Part shown: piece after piece, positions 22,261 to 26,830 of the stretch
How the letters are laid out: each line of letters begins with the position of its first letter
How positions within the stretch are numbered: the first letter of the stretch is position 1
Assembly (NCBI GenBank): GCA_902470925.1
Contig: CABRIF010000022.1
Location: forward strand, 1-26,830
DNA: 26,830 nucleotides
From: an uncultured Collinsella sp.
GTDB lineage: Bacteria > Actinomycetota > Coriobacteriia > Coriobacteriales > Coriobacteriaceae
Direction of reading: 5' to 3'
The notes under the pieces: model-generated
Databases searched by the model: none
Seen by the model: only the letters and a program-made list of their open reading frames with translations
What the model was told of the DNA's origin: nothing
Program-made: the position numbers and the translations under genes

Positions 22261-23067
22261 ATGTCCGGACACTCTAAGTGGGCCACAACCAAGCATCGCA
22301 AGGGTGCGCAGGACGCCAAGCGTTCCGCCCTGTTCTCCAAGCTGAGCCGCAACATCACGGTTGCCGCTCGCCTCGGCAACGATCCCAACCCGGAGAACAA
22401 CGCCAGCCTTGCTGCCGCCGTGGCCAAGGCCAAGGCCCAGTCCATGCCTAAGGACAAGATCAAGGCCGCCATCGACAAGGCCTTCGGCGCCGGTGCCGAC
22501 GCCGCCGTCTACGAGAATATCGTCTACGAGGGCTACGGCCCGGCGGGCGTGGCCGTCTACGTCGAGTGCCTGACCGATAACCGCAACCGCACCGCGGCCG
22601 ACGTGCGCTCCGCGTTCAGCCATGCGGGCGGCAACCTGGGCACCTCCGGCTCGGTGGCGTTCCAGTTCGAGCGCCGCGGCCAGGTCGTCCTCGCCAAGGA
22701 GATCCTCGATCCGAACGCCAAGAAGGAGACCATGATCTCCAACGGCGCTGCCGGGGACGAGGAGGAGTTCATGATGGCGGTCGACGAGGCCGGCGGCAAC
22801 GATTACGAGGATGCCGGCGAGGAGTGGATCGTGTGGACCGCCCCGGGTGACCTCATGGCCGTTTCCAAGGGTCTGGAGGCCCAGGGCATCGAGGTCAAGG
22901 GCGCCGAGCTCACGATGGTTCCCACCACGCCGACGGCGGTGGCCGCGGCCGACGCCAAGAAGGTCCAGCGTCTGATCGACCGCCTGGAGGAGCTCGATGA
23001 CGTCCAGGACGTGTACTCCACGATGGATATGACCGACGAGGTCCTCGCTGCCCTCGAGGAGGAGTAG
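22261..23067 (+). CDS. yebC: YebC/PmpR-TACO1 family protein
   Basis: Conserved cytoplasmic protein. Family members act as DNA-binding regulators or assist translation of proline-rich stretches. 268 aa, slightly longer than the usual ~240-250. It begins MSGHSKWATTKHRKGAQDAK, the family hallmark, followed by LFSKLSRNITVAARLGNDPNPENN, an acidic central domain (YEGYGPAGVAVYVECLTDNRNRTAADVR) and AFSHAGGNLGTSGSVAFQFE. The acidic C-terminus ends EVLAALEEE. AAGGAG (22249-22254) precedes ATG by 6 nt. Codon choice is strongly biased, as for an abundant protein. No ruvCAB genes are adjacent, unlike in many bacteria. A strong hairpin follows the stop. Confidence 0.96.
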   Translation: MSGHSKWATTKHRKGAQDAKRSALFSKLSRNITVAARLGNDPNPENNASLAAAVAKAKAQSMPKDKIKAAIDKAFGAGADAAVYENIVYEGYGPAGVAVYVECLTDNRNRTAADVRSAFSHAGGNLGTSGSVAFQFERRGQVVLAKEILDPNAKKETMISNGAAGDEEEFMMAVDEAGGNDYEDAGEEWIVWTAPGDLMAVSKGLEAQGIEVKGAELTMVPTTPTAVAAADAKKVQRLIDRLEELDDVQDVYSTMDMTDEVLAALEEE

Positions 23068-23113
23068 TCCGCCTCGGTTGAGTGCGACCGATTCGTATCG
23101 GTTGATACAGGTC

Positions 23114-23144
23114 GAGCCGGGTCCGTGCCATGCGGGCCCGGCTC
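23114..23144 (+). terminator. Terminator after yebC
   Basis: A 12-bp stem with one G-U pair (GAGCCGGGTCCG 23114-23125 with CGGGCCCGGCTC 23133-23144), loop TGCCATG, then GTGTTGT. This is a likely transcription end for yebC. Confidence 0.6.
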
Positions 23145-23198
23145 GTGTTGTATGCATTCAACGTGCGCGTGCATGCGTGCCGGTGGGGAGATTGCGCA

Positions 23199-23207
23199 TG
23201 GTATCGT
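23199..23207 (+). promoter_or_regulatory. Extended -10 candidate of the amaP operon
   Basis: TGGTATCGT fits TGnTAnnnT. The predicted start near 23214 gives an ~80-nt leader to amaP. There is no clear -35. Confidence 0.4.
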
Positions 23208-23293
23208 GAGGTGTGCGACAACGGTTGCCGCACGTGCCCCAGTGGGTACAAGAGATGAACCTGCGCCGCGGCGCCTATGAGAAGAGGAGGACC

Positions 23294-23833
23294 ATGAGGG
23301 GTATCAGAAAGGCGGGACTTGCGCTCTACCTGCTTGCGGGCACGGTGGTGGCGGGCCTGCTCGCGCTTTTGCTCTTCGGTCCCGAGGACGAACGGCTTGC
23401 TGGCGCGCTGCAGGTTCCGTGGGTGCGCGTGGCCGTGGCGGTGTGCCTGGCAATCGTGGTGCTCCAGATGGCGCTCGTGCTCGTCTGGATCATCCTCGAT
23501 AAGCCCGAGCCCCGCTGCGTGCGCCCCCATGGCCGCGAGGACATCGAGGTGACGTGCGCAGCGATCGCCTCGGTTGCCCGGGAGGCCGCCGCGGAGCGCG
23601 ACGTGCTGGTCGAGCACGTCGAAGCGCGGCCCATGGGCCGCGGCGGCGACGGCGTGAGCGTCTCTGTCGAGGCGATCGCGCTGGTGAACTGCGGCTTGGA
23701 GGGCATGGCGCATCGCGTGCAGCAGCGGGTGCAGACGGCATGCGAGCAGATGCTCGGCTGCGAGGTGGCGCGCGTGCGCGTGCGGTTCCTGCCGAGCAAG
23801 ACGGTGGTTGTATCCAAGGAGGAGACACGGTGA
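23294..23833 (+). CDS. amaP: Alkaline shock response membrane anchor protein AmaP
   Basis: Membrane protein of 179 aa with two N-terminal transmembrane helices (about 8-30 and 45-70: LALYLLAGTVVAGLLALLLFG, VAVAVCLAIVVLQMALVLVWIIL). A cytoplasmic domain follows that resembles the Asp23 fold (VSVSVEAIALVNCGLEGMAHRVQQRVQTACEQMLG). In Staphylococcus, AmaP tethers Asp23 to the membrane. Placement directly ahead of DUF2273 and asp23 genes supports the call. AGGAGG (23285-23290) lies 3 nt before ATG 23294, rather tight. A longer in-frame GTG start at 23213 would coincide with the probable transcription start and lacks a ribosome binding site. The next gene's GTG overlaps the stop in GTGA. Confidence 0.85.
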   Translation: MRGIRKAGLALYLLAGTVVAGLLALLLFGPEDERLAGALQVPWVRVAVAVCLAIVVLQMALVLVWIILDKPEPRCVRPHGREDIEVTCAAIASVAREAAAERDVLVEHVEARPMGRGGDGVSVSVEAIALVNCGLEGMAHRVQQRVQTACEQMLGCEVARVRVRFLPSKTVVVSKEETR

Positions 23834-24225
23834 GTGAGAGCAGAAACGGGACGCCCCGGGCCCCGAAGCCGGTGATCGAGCAGGAGTCCGCCTCGGACGC
23901 CGGGGCAAACGGCGCCTCGGCGGCATCATCATCCGAGCGGGCATCCGGCTCCGCAGGCGCCTCCGCGCACGGGTTCCAGGATACGACGATCGGGTTTTTC
24001 AAGAACTTCGGCGCGCGTGCCTGGGAGTTCGCCGACTCCAATCCCCATGCGGTGCTCTACGGCCTGCTGGGCTTGGTGGTCGCGGTGCTCGTGCTGTGGT
24101 GCGGCCTGTGGGCCACGATCGTGATGGCGGTGTTTGCCGGCATCGGCGCCCTCATCGGCCGGGCGCGCGATCGCGAGCACGGCGGGGCCGATACGCTAAG
24201 CCGCATGTTCGGCAAACGACGGTAG
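23830..24225 (+). CDS. DUF2273 small membrane protein of the Asp23 cluster
   Basis: 131-aa protein. Residues 1-50 are a Ser/Ala/Gly-rich hydrophilic tail. The rest is a DUF2273 unit: FFKNFGARAWEFADSNPHAV, then a hydrophobic hairpin (LYGLLGLVVAVLVLWCGLWA and IVMAVFAGIGALIGRA), then a short basic end RMFGKRR. DUF2273 proteins accompany AmaP and Asp23 in many Gram-positives and are taken to be part of the same membrane complex; no biochemical activity is known. GTG 23830 overlaps the amaP stop by 4 bp and has AAGGAGG (23816-23822) 7 nt upstream, which decides the start. Its N-terminal extension is unusual for a family typically ~60-80 aa long. Confidence 0.83.
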   Translation: MSESRNGTPRAPKPVIEQESASDAGANGASAASSSERASGSAGASAHGFQDTTIGFFKNFGARAWEFADSNPHAVLYGLLGLVVAVLVLWCGLWATIVMAVFAGIGALIGRARDREHGGADTLSRMFGKRR

Positions 24226-24293
24226 GAATGTGAGCGGGACCGCCGTGCGGTCTGTTGCCGCATGCGGGGCGGCGCGAGAGAAGGGGAGATCCC

Positions 24294-24830
24294 ATGGCTG
24301 AGATGGTTGAGAACAACGAGCAGGTGGATGCCGATACGGCGCGCGAGCAGGAGCTTGCAGCCGCGGAGGGCGCGTCTGCGGCGCCGGTGGCTGCCGACGA
24401 GGGCGCATCGACGCCGGAGGCGCCCGCTGCAGAGGCGGCGGTTGTCGAGGAGCTTGAGGAGTCGGAGGATTCGCTCACCTACTCCAACGGCGTGATCGAG
24501 AAGATCGTGGCCATGGCCACGCGTGAGGTCCCGCACGTGCTGGGCATGAAGGGTAACCTCATGCACTTCGTGCAGGAGCAGTTCGGCGCTGAGCGCCTGA
24601 CCAAGGGCGTGACCGTGGATGTGACCGACGACAACCGCGTGATCGTGAACATCTCGGTGATCATCGAGTACGGCTGCTTCGCGCCGGCGATCTTCGAGGA
24701 CGTGAAGGAGCGCGTGACCGAGCGCCTGAGCGCGATGACCGGCCTGGAGGTTGCGGGTATCAACCTGCGTATCGAGGATGTCGTGACGCGCGAGGAGTTC
24801 GAGGCGAGCCAGAAGCACGCCGCCGAGTAG
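24294..24830 (+). CDS. Asp23/Gls24 family envelope stress response protein
   Basis: Cytoplasmic, membrane-associated envelope-stress protein, 178 aa. After an acidic Ala/Glu-rich N-terminal stretch (~55 residues), the Asp23 domain runs from LTYSNGVIEKIVAMATREVPHVLGMKG through VTVDVTDDNRVIVNISVIIEYGC to VAGINLRIEDVVTREEFE. ATG 24294 has AAGGGGAG (24281-24288) at a 5-nt spacing. It is the last gene of amaP-DUF2273-asp23; the 68-bp gap to the previous gene contains no terminator, and an intrinsic terminator follows. In Staphylococcus these proteins are abundant and respond to alkaline or cell-wall stress. Confidence 0.92.
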   Translation: MAEMVENNEQVDADTAREQELAAAEGASAAPVAADEGASTPEAPAAEAAVVEELEESEDSLTYSNGVIEKIVAMATREVPHVLGMKGNLMHFVQEQFGAERLTKGVTVDVTDDNRVIVNISVIIEYGCFAPAIFEDVKERVTERLSAMTGLEVAGINLRIEDVVTREEFEASQKHAAE

Positions 24831-24835
24831 CGCAC

Positions 24836-24859
24836 GGACGGCGCGCACCCGTCTTTATT
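24836..24859 (+). terminator. Intrinsic terminator after asp23
   Basis: GACGG (24837-24841), loop CGCGCAC, CCGTC (24849-24853), then TTTATT. The stem is short but has a U-tract 6 bp past the stop. It separates the Asp23 operon from the methionine operon. Confidence 0.55.
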
Positions 24860-24877
24860 GCAGGTGTGTTTCATAGG

Positions 24878-24906
24878 TTGTGGGCACTCCGGCGTGCTGC
24901 TAAGCT
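24878..24906 (+). promoter_or_regulatory. Promoter of the metN leader
   Basis: TTGTGG (24878-24883), a 17-bp spacer ending in TGC, and TAAGCT (24901-24906). The expected start point, about 7-8 bases after the -10, falls at 24913-24914, that is, on the ATG of the Met-rich ORF. This implies a leaderless transcript. The -10 matches that of the YitT gene (TGnTAAGCTAAA). Confidence 0.6.
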
Positions 24907-24913
24907 AAACCGC

Positions 24914-24994
24914 ATGATTACGTTTGGTGGACATATCGCGATGATGGTCATGGAGATGCCCTCGCCCGGGCACTCTGACCTGCTGTGCCGATAG
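24914..24994 (+). CDS. Met-rich leader peptide upstream of metNIQ (candidate attenuator)
   Basis: A 26-codon ORF, ATG to TAG, too short for routine gene calling. It opens MITFGGHIA and then has MMVMEM, so residues 10, 11, 13 and 15 are Met, four in six positions, all AUG. It ends with PSPGHSDLLCR. No ribosome binding site lies upstream, and the promoter predicts transcription starting on the ATG, so it would be read as a leaderless message. It lies 98 bp ahead of metN and is followed by a hairpin and a U-tract terminator. By analogy with trp, his and leu leaders, ribosomes stalling at Met codons during methionyl-tRNA shortage would prevent termination. Function is inferred. Confidence 0.65.
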   Translation: MITFGGHIAMMVMEMPSPGHSDLLCR

Positions 24995-25004
24995 CACGGC
25001 TAGA

Positions 25005-25036
25005 CGGAGACCGGGCGCCCTGCTAGGCTGTCTCCG
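25005..25036 (+). promoter_or_regulatory. Leader hairpin upstream of the metN terminator
   Basis: CGGAGAC (25005-25011) pairs with GTCTCCG (25030-25036) around an 18-base loop that can form an inner GCC/GGC pair. It shares one base with the terminator stem, so the two can stack. An alternative pairing exists: GGGC plus TGAC (24968-24971 and 24976-24979, with a 4-base bulge) with GTCAGCCC (25043-25050). That pairing would use up the right arm of the terminator and could be the antiterminator. The pairing was found by eye only. Confidence 0.45.
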
Positions 25037-25062
25037 GCGGGAGTCAGCCCGCCTTCTTTTTT
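25036..25062 (+). terminator. Intrinsic terminator in the metN leader
   Basis: GGCGGG (25036-25041), loop AGTCAG, CCCGCC (25048-25053), then TTCTTTTTT. It is the only terminator in the window with a full U-tract. It lies 30 bp upstream of metN and after the leader ORF, so it must be conditional for metN to be expressed from this promoter. Confidence 0.8.
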
Positions 25063-25092
25063 CGCAGACCATCATCGAGCGGAGTTTCACTC

Positions 25093-25857
25093 GTGATCAG
25101 CATCCAGCATGTTTCAAAGATATTCGAGGTGTCGGGGTCCCGTGCGGACGCCGATTGCGTGCAGGCGCTTGAGGACATCAACCTCGAGATCGCCGACGGC
25201 GACATCTTCGGCATCATCGGCATGAGCGGCGCCGGCAAGTCCACGCTCGTGCGCACCATCAACCTGCTTGAGCAGCCCACCTCGGGCAAGATCGTGGTCG
25301 ACGGCCGCGACGTGACCGCGCTTTCCGGCGCTGACCTGCGCGTCTATCGCCGCCGGGTTGCCATGATCTTCCAGAGCTTCGGTCTGCTCGCGCAAAAGAC
25401 CGTGCTGGATAACGTGTGCTTCCCGCTTCTCGCTGCCACCGGCAAGGTGACGCCTGAAAATCGCGAGCGCGCGCTTGCCCTGCTCGACCGCGTGGGCCTG
25501 CGTGAGAAGGCATCGAGTTATCCCAGCCAGCTTTCCGGCGGCCAGCAGCAGCGCGTGGCGATCGCCCGCGCCCTGGCCTGCGAGCCGGAGGTCATCCTGT
25601 GCGACGAGGCCACCTCGGCGCTCGATCCCGACAGCACGAACACGATCTTGAAGCTGCTGCGCGACATCAACCGCGAGACGGGCGTGACCCTGGTGGTCAT
25701 CACCCACTCCATGGATGTGGTGAAGAAGATTTGCAAGAACGTGGCGGTTCTGGAGCACGGGCACGTGGTGGAACAGGGACCGGTGGAGCGTGTGTTCGAG
25801 GCTCCTGCCGCCGAGGCAACCCGCGTGCTGCTTGGAAAGGTGGAGTGGGATGCTTAA
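25093..25857 (+). CDS. metN: Methionine ABC importer ATP-binding protein MetN (short form)
   Basis: ATPase of the D/L-methionine importer, 254 aa. Walker A GMSGAGKST (43-51), Q-loop FQSFGLLAQ, signature LSGGQ (147-151), Walker B VILCDE with Glu172, and H-loop VITHSMD. It ends at GKVEWDA, soon after the NBD. The ~90-residue C-terminal NIL domain, which in E. coli MetN binds methionine and shuts the transporter (transinhibition), is missing. GTG 25093 is preceded by GGAG (25081-25084) at 8 nt. The stop overlaps the metI start. Control is probably by the leader attenuator upstream rather than by substrate feedback on the protein. Specificity for methionine is assigned from family and operon, reinforced by the Met-rich leader. 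Confidence 0.93.
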   Translation: MISIQHVSKIFEVSGSRADADCVQALEDINLEIADGDIFGIIGMSGAGKSTLVRTINLLEQPTSGKIVVDGRDVTALSGADLRVYRRRVAMIFQSFGLLAQKTVLDNVCFPLLAATGKVTPENRERALALLDRVGLREKASSYPSQLSGGQQQRVAIARALACEPEVILCDEATSALDPDSTNTILKLLRDINRETGVTLVVITHSMDVVKKICKNVAVLEHGHVVEQGPVERVFEAPAAEATRVLLGKVEWDA

Positions 25858-26515
25858 CGAGTTCATCTCCGAGTTCGGCGCGCTGCTGGCGCAAGGCACG
25901 GCCGACACCCTCGTCATGGTGTTCGTCTCCACGGCGATCGCCTACGTGATCGGCATCGCGCTGGGCGTGGTGCTGCACCTCACGGCCCCGGGTGGCTTGC
26001 GCCCCATCCCGGTGCTCAACGCGGTGCTGGGCTGGGTGGTGAATATCGGCCGCTCGCTGCCGTTCATCATCCTGCTGATCGCGCTCATGCCGGTTACCCA
26101 GGCGCTCGTGCAGACCTCCACCGGGGTGGTGGGCGTGATCCCGCCGCTGGTGGTGGCCACGGCTCCGTTCGTGGCGCGCATGGTGGAGCAGTCGCTCGCC
26201 GAGGTGAGCCGCGAGGTGGTCGAGGCTGCCGAGGCCTGCGGGGCGAGCGTGCCGCGCATCGTGTTCTCGGCGCTGCTGCCCGAGGCCGCCCCGAGCATCG
26301 TGCGCGGCGTTGCGGTGACGCTGATCGCCGTGCTGGGCTACACCGCCATCGCCGGCGCGGTGGGCGCCGGCGGCTTGGGCGACATCGCCATCCGCTATGG
26401 GTACTACCGCTACGAGAACGATGTCATGATCGCGACCGTGGTGCTGCTGGTGGTGCTCGTGCAGCTCATTCAATCCGTATGCAACCTGATCGCGCGCCGC
26501 ATCGACCATCGTTAG
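25850..26515 (+). CDS. metI: Methionine ABC importer permease MetI
   Basis: Integral membrane permease of 221 aa with five predicted helices. The ATG overlaps the metN stop (ATGCTTAA), with a purine-rich AGGTGGAG just upstream, so translation is coupled. The sequence has PFIILLIALMPVTQALV, the type-I importer EAA coupling motif EVVEAAEACGASVPRIVFSALLPEAAPSI, and a C-terminal GYTAIAGAVGAGGLGDIAIRYGYYRY that is characteristic of MetI. Homodimeric in characterised systems, working with MetN and a MetQ lipoprotein. Complete. Confidence 0.95.
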   Translation: MLNEFISEFGALLAQGTADTLVMVFVSTAIAYVIGIALGVVLHLTAPGGLRPIPVLNAVLGWVVNIGRSLPFIILLIALMPVTQALVQTSTGVVGVIPPLVVATAPFVARMVEQSLAEVSREVVEAAEACGASVPRIVFSALLPEAAPSIVRGVAVTLIAVLGYTAIAGAVGAGGLGDIAIRYGYYRYENDVMIATVVLLVVLVQLIQSVCNLIARRIDHR

Positions 26516-26582
26516 CGCGCTTGTGCGGTGCCGTCCCGGCGCGTTCGGCACCCTCGTCTTCACATCTTGAAAGGAATTTATC

Positions 26583-26830
26583 ATGCAGAACTTCAACGCT
26601 TCGTTCTCCCGTCGCTCGCTTTTGAAAGGCACCGTCGCCGGCCTGGGCTTCGTGGCCCTGGGCGGTCTTGCCGGCTGCGGCGGCACGGGCACGGGCTCCG
26701 GGTCCGCTTCGAGCGCGTCGACCAAGCTCACCGTTGCGGCGAGCCCCACGCCCCATGCCGAGATCCTGAATGACTTCGCCGCCGATAAGCTCAAGGAGCA
26801 GGGTATCGAGCTGACGGTGAAGGAGTACAC
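26583..26830 (+). CDS. metQ: Methionine-binding lipoprotein MetQ/NlpA family (3' cut by window end)
   Basis: Substrate-binding component of the importer, only the first 82 codons present. The signal peptide has SRRSLLKGTVAGLGFVALGG then the lipobox LAGC, so it is a lipoprotein processed by Lgt and Lsp. The SRRSLLK start also fits a twin-arginine (Tat) signal, so export may be folded and Tat-dependent. After a Gly/Ser spacer the mature domain starts KLTVAASPTPHAEILNDFA, the usual start of NlpA/MetQ proteins. AAGGA (26571-26575) lies 7 nt before ATG. It is 67 bp after metI with no terminator between, hence same operon. Confidence 0.93.
   Translation, partial: MQNFNASFSRRSLLKGTVAGLGFVALGGLAGCGGTGTGSGSASSASTKLTVAASPTPHAEILNDFAADKLKEQGIELTVKEY

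Noticed and set aside
24831..25092. SAM riboswitch or Met T-box upstream of metN
   Set aside because: No recognisable SAM-I core or T-box/specifier features were seen by eye, and the ~150-nt predicted leader is mostly taken up by the short ORF and terminator. A covariance-model search would settle it.

Overview
The window is high-GC, gene-dense bacterial chromosome, most likely from a Coriobacteriia gut actinobacterium of the Collinsella/Enorma type. This is inferred from base composition, gene content (Asp23-type envelope cluster, actinobacterial-type Dcd, heterodimeric ABC exporters) and Ala-rich low-complexity tails on otherwise conserved proteins. It is not proven by a marker gene. No rRNA, tRNA, CRISPR array or transposase was seen. 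Bases 1-48 are not biological: they are an Illumina Nextera adapter with an i5 index, so the window begins at an untrimmed contig end.

Layout: (1) 49-1309, 5'-truncated HtrA-type serine protease. (2) ligA, NAD-dependent DNA ligase. (3) 4208-8832, an operon of a MarR repressor and a heterodimeric ABC exporter pair, with a doubled palindromic operator over the marR start region. (4) 8833-9865, about 1 kb without a credible gene, holding an 18-unit array of a ~26-bp repeat in three blocks of alternating orientation plus a second 45-bp repeat. (5) Minus strand: ysxC/engB and mtn, separated by a third, 30-bp repeat array. (6) A YitT-family membrane protein (+) whose stop codon overlaps that of a convergent flavodoxin-family reductase (-), then coaX (-). 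(7) Plus strand: an OPT transporter, a NifU-like scaffold, dcd, lgt, glmM and a large DUF6020/GT-C-like membrane protein. (8) yebC, then the amaP-DUF2273-asp23 envelope cluster. (9) metN-metI-metQ methionine importer, with metQ cut by the window end.

The most interesting regulatory object is upstream of metN. A promoter places the probable transcription start on the ATG of a 26-codon ORF with four Met codons in six positions. That ORF is followed by hairpins and a U-tract terminator before metN. It reads as a methionine-codon attenuation leader on a leaderless transcript, and the downstream MetN lacks the C-terminal methionine-sensing domain. The most interesting structural object is the bidirectional repeat array at 8961-9672. 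Many transcription units here also share an extended -10 element, TGnTAnnnT.

Functional themes are envelope maturation (Lgt, GlmM, GT-C-like protein, AmaP/Asp23, HtrA), methionine/SAM economy (Mtn, MetNIQ), genome and nucleotide maintenance (LigA, Dcd), coenzyme A synthesis (CoaX), ribosome and translation functions (YsxC, YebC) and export (ABC pair).
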